6,806 nucleotides of DNA from a bacterium (GCA_027619145.1 JAQCGA010000223.1:1-6806); one strand, 5' to 3'; numbered from the stretch's first letter, positions 1 to 5,871 are shown. Notes: generated from the sequence alone by a model not told the origin. Numbers and translations are program-made.

Positions 1-519
1 CGGGTTGTGCCGGATGGCCGCGTCTGCACTTCTGCGGGCGCGGGTGGTTTTGGAGGTACGCAGGTAGGCGCGGGCCAGATAATACAGGGTTTCTGCGTGG
101 GTAGAGTCTATGGCAACAGCGGCTTCCAGGTGGGCAAGGGCAGACCGGGGACTGTCTTTGTATTCCAGCAAGACCCAGCCCAGGCCGGTGTGTGCGCCTA
201 CCTGGGTAGAGTCCCGTAAGATGGCCTGTTCGAACAGGGTCCGGGCGCTGTCCGGGTTTTCCAGACGGAGGTAGAGGTAGCCTGCCTGCGTACGCAGAGA
301 TGCTGTTGGGCGTTTGGCCAGGGCGTTTTGGAGTTGGCCCAGGGCCTGTCGAATCTGGGCTTCGTCTGAGGATTGTCGTGCCTTGAAGTAGATGGCGTCC
401 AGTTCGGTTGTAGATTGGGCCCATCCTTGGCTACCCGAACCCAGGCAGAGCGCCCATGCAAGCAATCCCAGCAGGGGGAGCTTCCTGATCAAGGTTGGAA
501 ATTTTCTGCGTTCGGGCAT
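1..519 (-). CDS. Secreted TPR-repeat protein, partial (3' end beyond window)
   Basis: This frame runs open from an ATG at 519 to the left edge of the window, giving 173 codons with no stop, so the C-terminus is missing. The first 34 residues look like a signal peptide: a basic start (MPERRK), a hydrophobic stretch at about 14-27, and a likely cleavage after GWA at 32-34, so the protein is probably periplasmic or outer-membrane associated. From about residue 71 on there are three tetratricopeptide-like units of roughly 34 residues (about 71-104, 105-140 and 141-173). They show the usual small and aromatic pattern, for example AGYLYL, ARTLFEQAI, GLGWVLLEY, ALAHLEAAV and YYLARAYL. TPRs are protein-protein scaffolds; no enzyme domain is visible. 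The start is set by AAAGGA on the minus strand at 526-531, six bases before the ATG. Its codons are C-rich, unlike the G/T-rich plus-strand genes. The partner or function cannot be named from this part. Confidence 0.88.
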   Translation of the reverse strand, partial: MPERRKFPTLIRKLPLLGLLAWALCLGSGSQGWAQSTTELDAIYFKARQSSDEAQIRQALGQLQNALAKRPTASLRTQAGYLYLRLENPDSARTLFEQAILRDSTQVGAHTGLGWVLLEYKDSPRSALAHLEAAVAIDSTHAETLYYLARAYLRTSKTTRARRSADAAIRHNP

Positions 520-548
520 GTGCGTTCCTTTCGGTCTGGATTGATGCT

Positions 549-572
549 TTGGATTTTATCTTGGATTTTATC
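549..572. repeat. 12-bp perfect tandem duplication
   Basis: TTGGATTTTATC occurs twice back to back (549-560 and 561-572), and a partial third copy begins with TTGA. It lies 30-53 bases upstream of the TPR gene start, so it falls in that gene's likely 5' untranslated region or promoter. It may be simple slippage or a direct-repeat protein site. Confidence 0.8.
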
Positions 573-652
573 TTGAATGATACAAGCATTTTACGCTCAT
601 TGCGTCAAATCGTTTCAACTTTTTATGATTTTCTTGTTTCTATATGTGGGGA

Positions 653-683
653 TTGTTTCTGCCGACGAAAGGTATTATTTTTT
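653..683 (+). promoter_or_regulatory. Candidate upstream plus-strand promoter
   Basis: TTGTTT at 653-658, a 17-base spacer, and TATTTTTT at 676-683 resemble the TTGACT-N17-TATTTTTG promoters found later in the window but lack the final G and have a weak -35. It overlaps the minus-strand candidate at 667-697. If used, it would add about 170 bases to the ClC leader. Confidence 0.25.
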
Positions 684-697
684 CTTTTTATTTACAA
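667..697 (-). promoter_or_regulatory. Candidate promoter for the TPR gene
   Basis: Read on the minus strand, TTGTAA (plus positions 692-697) is followed by a 17-base spacer and TACCTTTC (667-674). The -10 region fits TAnnTTT, the same pattern as the stronger promoters in this window. It would give an untranslated leader of about 140 bases before the ATG at 519. The AT-rich spacer makes chance matches easy, so confidence is low. Confidence 0.3.
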
Positions 698-778
698 TGC
701 GTATTTCAAGTGTGGGATTGTATCACAAGAGGTAGACAGGGATAACGGCAGGGTTTTATGTACGTTCAGGATTTTCTC

Positions 779-807
779 TTGACAGCCTTCAACCTGGACG
801 GTACTTT
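779..807 (+). promoter_or_regulatory. Promoter of the ClC gene (TTGACA-N17-TACTTT)
   Basis: A consensus -35 TTGACA at 779-784 is followed by an ideal 17-base spacer and TACTTT at 802-807. Transcription would start near 814, leaving a leader of about 50 bases before the ClC start codon. No competing gene lies between. Confidence 0.6.
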
Positions 808-853
808 CCTGTTTTACTTTAATTTATTGAATCTTATCGTTTCTCCGTCCAAT

Positions 854-858
854 AGAGG
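854..858 (+). promoter_or_regulatory. Ribosome binding site fixing a TTG start
   Basis: AGAGG lies six bases before the TTG at 865. An in-frame TAG at 853-855 closes the frame just upstream, and the first in-frame ATG is codon 43, inside the first membrane helix. TTG at 865 is therefore the only sensible start. Confidence 0.7.
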
Positions 859-864
859 CTTACT

Positions 865-2676
865 TTGCCCGACCCACCCGAAGCTCCTCTTCTTCCCTCC
901 CGAAATGGTCCCCGGCGCCTGCAGGCGTACATCCTTCGTCTTTTTCACCGTTTAAACCTTTCCGAGCAGCACTTTTTGATTGCCCTGGCCATGATTGTGG
1001 GCATTGGTGGTGGTTTTGGTTCCGTGTTGTTTCGGGAACTGCTGGAGGTTATGCACCATTTGTTGCTGGTTACCGGACGCAGTCTGTTGGGTCGGCCTTA
1101 TCTGATGCCGCTGATTCCGGCTGTGGGTGGGTTGGCTGCAGGCTTACTGGTGTATTTTTACGCGCGGGAGGCGAAGGGGCACGGTGTGCCGGAGGTGATG
1201 AACGCCATTATTACCCGGCGGGGCGTCATCCGGGCGCGGGTGGTGGTGGTTAAGGCGCTGGCTTCGGCATTCACGCTGGGTTCGGGTGGGTCTGCCGGGA
1301 GTGAAGGACCCATTATTCAAATTGGATCGGCGCTGGGGTCCGGCGTGGGGCAGATGTTCCGGATTTCAGAGACGCACATCAAAACGCTAATTGCCTGTGG
1401 GGCTGCGGCTGGAATTTCGGCTATTTTTAATGCGCCGATTGCAGGGGTGCTGTTTGCCATGGAAATTATTCTGGGCGATTTTGCCATTGCGGCATTTACG
1501 CCTGTGGTGATTTCATCGGTGCTTTCTGCGGTGGTGGCGCATTCGTATTACGGAGACAATCCGGTATTTCACGTGCCGGATTACTATTTTGTGAATGCGT
1601 ACGAGTTGGGCTGGTATTTGATTCTGGCGGTGTTGACGGGCATGGTGGGCGTCCTGTTCATCAAGTTATTGTATGCGTCTGAGGATTTTTTTGACGATAC
1701 GGTGACCTGGCTGCCGGAGTGGTTTAAGCCCGCTTTGGGTGGCGCACTGGTAGGTAGTATCGGTCTGGCATACCCCCAGGTGATGGGGGTGGGGTACGAA
1801 ACGGTTGGTGCGGCGATGCGCGGAGAACTGGTGCTACCGGTGTTAGGGGTCTTGCTGGGTCTTAAACTGGTGACTACATCGCTTACGCTGGGCACCGGAG
1901 GTTCGGGGGGTGTGTTTGCCCCGTCGCTTTTCTTTGGAGCGACTCTGGGTGGGACTTTTGGAAATTTGGTGGGGTCCTGGTTTCCTGGCGAGGTGAGTTC
2001 TCCTGGCGCATTTGCGCTGGTAGGGATGGGCGCAATGGTGGCGGCGACCACGCATGCTCCGTTGACGGCTATGCTGATCATTTTTGAGATGACAGGTAGT
2101 TATCATCTGATTTTGCCGCTGATGTTCTGCACCATTCTGGCGGTGATTGTGGCGCGGGCATTGGAGCGGGAATCCATTTATACGCTGAAGTTACGTCGCC
2201 GGGGGTTGCGGATTCACCAGGGCCGGGATTTATCTGTACTGGAAAAGATACCGGTGTCCCGGATTGTGCGTCGGGATTTTGATTTTGTGCGAGAACATAC
2301 GCCTCTGGGCGAGATCGTAGATTTGATCCAGCACAGCAGCACACACGATTTTCCGGTCTTGGACCACCAGGGTGGTTTTCTGGGGATGATCTGGTTTCAA
2401 GATGTCCGAGAAGTGATGCTGGAAAATGATATGTACGTGTTGCTGATTGCCGAAGATGTGATGGGCGATCCACCGCCAAGACTTCTTTCAAACAGTTCTC
2501 TGGCCAATGCGCTGGTGCAGTTTTCGGCGACCGATGCAGATACACTGCCGGTTTTCCGGTCTGCAGAGAGCAAGGAGCTGGAAGGCGTGATTACCCGTTC
2601 AGACCTGATCCGCAGCTACGAGCGCGAGGTTTTGCTGCGGGAACGAGACGAAACCACAGATTTGTCTCCGGTTTAA
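865..2676 (+). CDS. ClC-family anion channel/transporter with CBS domain pair
   Basis: A 603-residue inner-membrane protein of the ClC family, which moves chloride or other anions, either as a channel or in exchange for protons. Family motifs appear in order. GHGVPEV at 105-111 matches the GSGIP loop. GSGGSAGSEGP at 139-149 holds the gating glutamate E147. FNAPIAGVLFAME at 188-200 follows. GTGGSGGVFAP at 343-352 is the GIFAP-type filter. Tyr413 in MTGSYHLILP matches the central tyrosine of the E. coli protein. Many hydrophobic helices lie between about 35 and 430. Two CBS domains follow (about 463-520 and 530-587), which in relatives bind adenine nucleotides and control gating. The length suits a bacterial ClC plus CBS pair. 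Two key positions differ from E. coli ClC-ec1: the filter serine is replaced by histidine (H106), and the inner proton glutamate by isoleucine (I201, just after E200). Chloride specificity and proton coupling should therefore not be assumed. The gene starts with TTG and appears to be transcribed alone. Confidence 0.96.
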   Translation: MPDPPEAPLLPSRNGPRRLQAYILRLFHRLNLSEQHFLIALAMIVGIGGGFGSVLFRELLEVMHHLLLVTGRSLLGRPYLMPLIPAVGGLAAGLLVYFYAREAKGHGVPEVMNAIITRRGVIRARVVVVKALASAFTLGSGGSAGSEGPIIQIGSALGSGVGQMFRISETHIKTLIACGAAAGISAIFNAPIAGVLFAMEIILGDFAIAAFTPVVISSVLSAVVAHSYYGDNPVFHVPDYYFVNAYELGWYLILAVLTGMVGVLFIKLLYASEDFFDDTVTWLPEWFKPALGGALVGSIGLAYPQVMGVGYETVGAAMRGELVLPVLGVLLGLKLVTTSLTLGTGGSGGVFAPSLFFGATLGGTFGNLVGSWFPGEVSSPGAFALVGMGAMVAATTHAPLTAMLIIFEMTGSYHLILPLMFCTILAVIVARALERESIYTLKLRRRGLRIHQGRDLSVLEKIPVSRIVRRDFDFVREHTPLGEIVDLIQHSSTHDFPVLDHQGGFLGMIWFQDVREVMLENDMYVLLIAEDVMGDPPPRLLSNSSLANALVQFSATDADTLPVFRSAESKELEGVITRSDLIRSYEREVLLRERDETTDLSPV

Positions 2677-2753
2677 CGTTTGGATGTAGATTTTTGTTCT
2701 GTGGTGGGCTTTTTGTTGGATCCGGCGCTTCTCCAGCCCCAATCCTTTTCTTC

Positions 2754-2784
2754 TTGACTTGCAGAGGGGTATATTTTATTTTTG
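2754..2784 (+). promoter_or_regulatory. Promoter TTGACT-N17-TATTTTTG
   Basis: TTGACT at 2754-2759, a 17-base spacer, and TATTTTTG at 2777-2784. The -10 part fits TAnnTTTG, known from Bacteroidota and related phyla. The same two boxes with the same spacing recur before topA at 5841-5871. Transcription would start near 2790, about 295 bases before the EIIA start codon. Confidence 0.7.
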
Positions 2785-2836
2785 CCCTACGCCATAACTG
2801 TTTTTATTTTAGGGTCATACGAGAATTTAATCCAGC

Positions 2837-3028
2837 GTGATGTACGGTGGCCTGCCCGGGATTGTCCGATGGGTCCAATATCGGTTTATCTGGAGGGAAC
2901 CGTTTCTGGCGGGGTGCTGGAAACTATCGAGACTCCCAACCGGAATTCGAATGGGCTTACAGGTTGTGGACAGGGCTGGCTGACTTCCCACTTTTGGGAT
3001 TGATGTGCCACTCCGATCACAATTTTTT
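2837..3028 (+). ncRNA. Candidate structured RNA (6S-like layout) or structured EIIA leader
   Basis: The two ends are complementary. GTGAT (2837-2841) pairs with ATCAC (3016-3020). GGTGGC (2846-2851) pairs with GCCACT (3007-3012, one G-U). An internal loop of 4 and 3 bases separates the two helices. Inside, GCCC (2854-2857) pairs with GGGC (2973-2976), and TGTCC (2863-2867) with GGACA (2968-2972). The 3' side carries a small hairpin TCCCA-CTTT-TGGGA (2986-2999). Apical hairpins are possible, for example GTTTC/GAAAC (2902-2906 with 2919-2923). AA and six Ts follow at once (3021-3028). A strong promoter lies about 50 bases upstream. A closing stem, a lopsided central bubble with a hairpin on its 3' side, and a length near 185 recall 6S RNA, but I do not recognise its sequence. 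It could instead be a regulatory leader or a chance fold. Confidence 0.33.
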
Positions 3029-3074
3029 CGTTTCAGAGCCGGTCGTGTGGGTTGCGAGGTGGTTTCTATGCGGC

Positions 3075-3080
3075 GGAGGG
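3075..3080 (+). promoter_or_regulatory. Ribosome binding site deciding the EIIA start
   Basis: GGAGGG lies four bases before the ATG at 3085. An in-frame TTG at 3052 has no such site, and the next ATG at 3094 is too far from it, so 3085 is preferred. Confidence 0.75.
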
Positions 3081-3084
3081 TTTT

Positions 3085-3546
3085 ATGACGCTGATGGAGA
3101 TTTTGTCGGGAAAATCGGTTATTGTGGGTCTTCAGGGCCAGAGCAAGCGGGAGATCCTGGAAGAGATTGTACAAGCCGTTGATGAGAGCAAGATTACGGA
3201 CCGGCAGAAGGTGCTGGATGCTGTGTTGCAACGCGAAGAAATCATGAGCACCGGCATTGGGCATGGAATTGCCATTCCGCACGGGAAGTCCGAGCATGTC
3301 AATGAGCTGGGCGGTGTGCTGGGCATTAAGCGAGAAGGTGTGGATTTCGATTCGCTGGACGGCAAGTCCACGTACATTTTTTTCTTGCTGGTTTCTCCCA
3401 TGGATGTCTCTGGCCCGCATATCAAGGCGTTGGCGCGCATCTCTCGTCTTCTCAAAGGAGAAGACTTTCGGCAGCGACTCATTGCTTCGCAAAGCAGTGA
3501 AGAGGCCATCGCCTGTATTGAAGAAGAGGAGAAGTTGCATACCTGA
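3085..3546 (+). CDS. PTS EIIA domain protein, fructose/nitrogen (PtsN-like) type
   Basis: A 153-residue cytoplasmic protein, the usual length for a free-standing EIIA of the mannitol-fructose class. The signature IMSTGIGHGIAIPHGK (53-68) contains the phospho-accepting histidine H66. A second conserved histidine, H112 in SGPHIKALARISRLL, lies where EIIA proteins carry an active-site partner. In sugar PTS systems EIIA passes phosphate from HPr to EIIB; in PtsN systems it acts as a regulator. No EIIB, EIIC, HPr or EI gene lies in the window, which favours a regulatory role, but that is inference. The gene sits between ClC and BatA-type genes, with its own promoter 300 bases upstream and a strong terminator downstream, so it is probably transcribed alone. 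In E. coli PtsN controls potassium uptake; the ClC neighbour makes a similar ion-related role thinkable. The C-terminus ends in an acidic helix (EEEEK) before the stop. Confidence 0.93.
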   Translation: MTLMEILSGKSVIVGLQGQSKREILEEIVQAVDESKITDRQKVLDAVLQREEIMSTGIGHGIAIPHGKSEHVNELGGVLGIKREGVDFDSLDGKSTYIFFLLVSPMDVSGPHIKALARISRLLKGEDFRQRLIASQSSEEAIACIEEEEKLHT

Positions 3547-3558
3547 AACAGGGTATGC
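3537..3558 (+). other. Hairpin across the EIIA stop codon
   Basis: GCATACCTG (3537-3545) and CAGGGTATGC (3549-3558) form nine pairs with one bulged G and an AAA loop. The TGA stop (3544-3546) lies in the stem tip. No T-run follows, so it is not itself a terminator. It may protect the mRNA 3' end ahead of the terminator at 3576-3612. Confidence 0.6.
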
Positions 3559-3575
3559 CATGTTCCGGAACTGGT

Positions 3576-3612
3576 CCTGCTTGCAGTCGTTCAAGAAGCA
3601 GGCTTTTTTTTT
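3576..3612 (+). terminator. Rho-independent terminator after the EIIA gene
   Basis: CCTGCTT (3576-3582) pairs perfectly with AAGCAGG (3596-3602). The loop can close further through CTTG/CAAG. One C and nine Ts follow (3604-3612). It lies 30 bases after the EIIA stop and 45 before the next start codon, and should largely separate the two genes. Confidence 0.85.
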
Positions 3613-3657
3613 GCCCGGGAAGATATGGAAAAATCGCTGTTTGATCTTTGAGGGATT

Positions 3658-5772
3658 ATGTTCGGAATTTCTTTTTCTAATCCGATTATGTTACATGGAC
3701 TCTGGGCTGCACTGCTGCCCCTGGTGATCCATTTGCTCAATCGTCGGCGCACGGTAACGGTGCCGTTTAGCAATGTCGCCCTGCTCCAGGCGTTGCAACA
3801 CGACCGGATGCGGCGGGTACGGCTGAAGCAGATTTTGTTGTTGCTCTTGCGCATGTTGATTCTTGCGTTGCTGGCGCTTGCTTTTGCACGTCCTGCACTT
3901 CAAGGTGCGGCAGCAGGGGCTTCAACGGGGGCGCGTACGTCTGCGGTGTTGTTGCTGGACCGATCGCTGAGCATGCAGTACCGGACGCCCGGAGGGAGCT
4001 TGTTTGACCTGGCGCAGACCCGGGTTCGCGAGAGTCTTACCTTGTTCGACGCACGCGACGAGGTGCATCTGTTTCTGGTAGACGATCGGGTGGAAGCCAT
4101 GGAGGCGGGCCGCCTGGAAGGGTTGCGATCTCGCCTGGAGGTGGCCCAACCCTCGTTTCGGAGTACAGATTTACGCCCGGGCCTGGAGGCAGCTCTTGAA
4201 ACACTTGGGCGGTCCGAGATGCTGAACCGGGAGCTGTACGTGTTTACGGATCTGGCTCGAAATGGATGGGCCGGACTTCCAGATACGCTTGCGGGTGTTC
4301 GGAATATTTCGGTGTTTCTGGTGCCCGTGCGTCCGGAGCGCATAAATAATGTAGGAATCCGCCAGGCGGGTCCGGCTGGAGAGATGTTGGCGGTGGGCAG
4401 CCCGGCTACGTTGCAGGTGGAGTTGGCCAATACTGGCGAGGTAAACCGGCCCGATGTGGCGGTGCAGGTGTACCTGGATGAGCGACGCATTGCCCAGCAG
4501 ATTGTGTCGGTAGCCGCTGGCGAACAAAAGCGGATGTTTGTGCGGTTTACGCCGGAGCGAGGAGGTGCTGTTTCATTGCGTGTGGAGCTGGGGGATGACG
4601 ATCTGGTTGCAGACAATCGGTACACTTCTGTGCTGAATATCCCGGAGCAGGTGCGGGTGCTGCTGGTGGGCGAGCAGGCAGAGGCGATGTATTACGTGCG
4701 ACAGGCGCTGACTGCGGCCTCGAAGGCACAAGGAACGTTGGCAGTGACGTCTGTGCTGCCGGACGGGTTGGCGGAGAATCTGCTGGATGGGGCAGACGTG
4801 ATCTTTTTGTGCAATGTTGCCCGTCTTTCTCAGGGGCAGGTTACAGCGTTGAAACGCCGGGTGGAAGCCGGAGCGGGTCTATTTATTTGCCTGGGAGATC
4901 AGGTAGATATGCGGTTTTACAACCAGCGGTTGTTGCCAGAAGTGTTTCCGGCTTCGTTGGTTTCGGTTGTGGGAATGCCTGGGCAGAGCAGGACGTATCA
5001 CAGTTTGCAAATACCTCTGCCGGCCCACCCTGTTTTTGAGGAGCTGGAACAGGATGAACACTTTCGTAGCCCGCAGTTTTACGCGTATTATCAGGTACGG
5101 CCGGGGGCGTCTGTCCAATCGCTGGTTTCTTTTCAAACAGGGGCGCTGGCGCTGGCTGAGGCGCAAATTGGAGAGGGCCGCGTGATGTTGCTGGCGTCCG
5201 GAGTGGATCTGGACTGGAGCGATTTTTCGTTGACGGGGTTGTTCGTACCGCTGATGCACCAGGTCAGCCGGTACCTGAGCGCGGGTGCTTTTGGACAGGC
5301 CGACTACGAGGTGGGTGCATCCGTATATAGAGAGATTCGAAACGGTGGGGTGAGTGAGGCTTTGTTGCGCCCTCCCTTGGGGGAAGCCAAGACGATTTGG
5401 CCCGAGCAGCGGGGGGCCAGCCCGGTGTGGCCTGTGGGCGAGGTAGGAGCGTCAGGGCTGTGGGAGATTTTTGCGCGAGAACGGCTGGCGGACCGGTTTG
5501 CAGTGCACGTGAATGAGGCTGAGCCGGATTTGAGCCGGATTTCTGAAGGTCGGCTGGACCGCCTGTTTGCTGGGGCGCACCTGCAGGTGGTAGACGCAGA
5601 CGAGGGGATGGCAGAGGCCGTGATGGATCTTCGTCTGGGCCGGGAATTGTGGCGGCCTACCCTGGGACTGGCGTTGTTGCTTCTGGTGGTGGAACTGCTG
5701 GTGGTTCGAACCACACAGACCAGCCGAAAGGAAGCGTCTCCAGAGAGCAGATTGCGTTCCAGAAGCGGATAA
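3658..5772 (+). CDS. BatA-type membrane protein with VWA and GATase1-like domains
   Basis: A 704-residue membrane protein. It begins with the double-transmembrane BatA N-terminal domain: a helix at about 10-27 ending in the typical PLVIHLLNRRR, and a second at about 57-78. A von Willebrand A domain spans about 95-225 with a complete metal site: DRSLS at 101-105, T170 and D198. A beta-rich, CARDB-like stretch follows (about 230-330), then a Rossmann-like GATase1-type fold (about 331-440, with parts near 500-540: GEGRVMLLASGVDLDW). A last hydrophobic helix at about 667-684 anchors the C-terminus. Such proteins are common in the FCB and Planctomycetes groups; VWA domains bind partner proteins through the metal site, and the exact role is unknown. 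The usual Bat operon partners (a MoxR ATPase, DUF58, BatB to BatE) are absent here. GAGGG at 3650-3654 lies three bases before the ATG, a short spacing. No clear promoter sits in the 45 bases between the EIIA terminator and this gene, so it may depend on read-through or a promoter I cannot recognise. Confidence 0.93.
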   Translation: MFGISFSNPIMLHGLWAALLPLVIHLLNRRRTVTVPFSNVALLQALQHDRMRRVRLKQILLLLLRMLILALLALAFARPALQGAAAGASTGARTSAVLLLDRSLSMQYRTPGGSLFDLAQTRVRESLTLFDARDEVHLFLVDDRVEAMEAGRLEGLRSRLEVAQPSFRSTDLRPGLEAALETLGRSEMLNRELYVFTDLARNGWAGLPDTLAGVRNISVFLVPVRPERINNVGIRQAGPAGEMLAVGSPATLQVELANTGEVNRPDVAVQVYLDERRIAQQIVSVAAGEQKRMFVRFTPERGGAVSLRVELGDDDLVADNRYTSVLNIPEQVRVLLVGEQAEAMYYVRQALTAASKAQGTLAVTSVLPDGLAENLLDGADVIFLCNVARLSQGQVTALKRRVEAGAGLFICLGDQVDMRFYNQRLLPEVFPASLVSVVGMPGQSRTYHSLQIPLPAHPVFEELEQDEHFRSPQFYAYYQVRPGASVQSLVSFQTGALALAEAQIGEGRVMLLASGVDLDWSDFSLTGLFVPLMHQVSRYLSAGAFGQADYEVGASVYREIRNGGVSEALLRPPLGEAKTIWPEQRGASPVWPVGEVGASGLWEIFARERLADRFAVHVNEAEPDLSRISEGRLDRLFAGAHLQVVDADEGMAEAVMDLRLGRELWRPTLGLALLLLVVELLVVRTTQTSRKEASPESRLRSRSG

Positions 5773-5790
5773 TTGGATGTTTTCTGAAGA

Positions 5791-5805
5791 TTATGATTCT
5801 CATAA
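5791..5805. promoter_or_regulatory. Palindrome TTATGA-TTC-TCATAA (Fur-family-like operator or weak terminator)
   Basis: A perfect 6-base inverted repeat with a 3-base centre. The core ATGATTCTCAT looks like half-sites of Fur-family operators, and the whole matches 12 of the 14 defined bases of the PerR box TTATAATNATTATAA by my count (three differences would make it 11, depending on how the centre is treated). It lies 35 bases before the -35 of the topA promoter and 18 after the BatA-type stop. As RNA it makes an AT-rich hairpin followed by GAAGTTG and five Ts, so it could instead be a weak terminator for the upstream gene. Confidence 0.4.
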
Positions 5806-5840
5806 GAAGTTGTTTTTGAATATGTTTATAAGTTATGCCC

Positions 5841-5871
5841 TTGACTTTTGATACCTCTGCTCTTATTTTTG
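5841..5871 (+). promoter_or_regulatory. Promoter TTGACT-N17-TATTTTTG upstream of topA
   Basis: TTGACT at 5841-5846, a 17-base spacer, and TATTTTTG at 5864-5871. Both boxes and the spacing are identical to those at 2754-2784, while the spacers differ, so this is a shared promoter type and not a duplicated segment. Transcription would start near 5878, about 268 bases before topA. Confidence 0.72.

Larger units (their letters stand above)
520..864. other. Divergent intergenic control region between TPR and ClC genes
   Basis: This stretch separates two divergently transcribed genes and is clearly more AT-rich than the coding DNA around it. It holds the minus-strand ribosome binding site for the TPR gene, a 12-base tandem repeat at 549-572, overlapping candidate promoters facing both ways at 653-697, and a good plus-strand promoter at 779-807 for the ClC gene. 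Short open frames exist here (for example 495-782 and 758-955), but none resembles a known protein and I do not call them as genes. Confidence 0.7.
2677..3084. other. Long intergenic region and leader before the EIIA gene
   Basis: No convincing gene lies here. After the ClC stop there is a weak GGGCT/AGCCC pairing (2706-2710 with 2735-2739) but no clean T-run. A strong promoter follows at 2754-2784. Positions 2837-3028 then look like a folded RNA closed by a long-range helix and followed by six Ts. A ribosome binding site at 3075-3080 ends the region. The minus-strand open frame covering 2827-3594 is an antisense shadow of the EIIA gene extended by chance. Confidence 0.65.

Noticed and set aside
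758..955. 65-codon hydrophobic open frame ahead of the ClC gene, with AGGG four bases before its ATG
   Set aside because: It contains the ClC promoter and overlaps the ClC coding region by 90 bases in another frame; it resembles no known leader peptide.
1584..2081. 165-codon open frame on the minus strand inside the ClC gene
   Set aside because: Its composition (rich in P, T and S) is what antisense reading of a G-rich coding strand gives; the plus-strand frame has full ClC motifs.
2706..2750. Possible terminator after the ClC gene (GGGCT paired with AGCCC)
   Set aside because: The stem is only five pairs with a long, partly paired loop, and the following tract is CCTTTTCTTCTT and not a clean T-run.
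2936..2969. tRNA T-arm-like sequence (GGAATTCGAATGGG)
   Set aside because: There is no acceptor stem, anticodon arm or CCA at the right distances; CCAACC/GGTTG nearby fits better as a simple hairpin of the candidate RNA.
2827..3594. 255-codon open frame on the minus strand
   Set aside because: It lies antisense to the EIIA gene and across its leader and terminator, has no recognisable domain, and covers a promoter and a structured region on the other strand.
3900..4625. 241-codon open frame on the minus strand inside the BatA-type gene
   Set aside because: It is rich in R and S without any domain, and lies antisense to the intact VWA domain.
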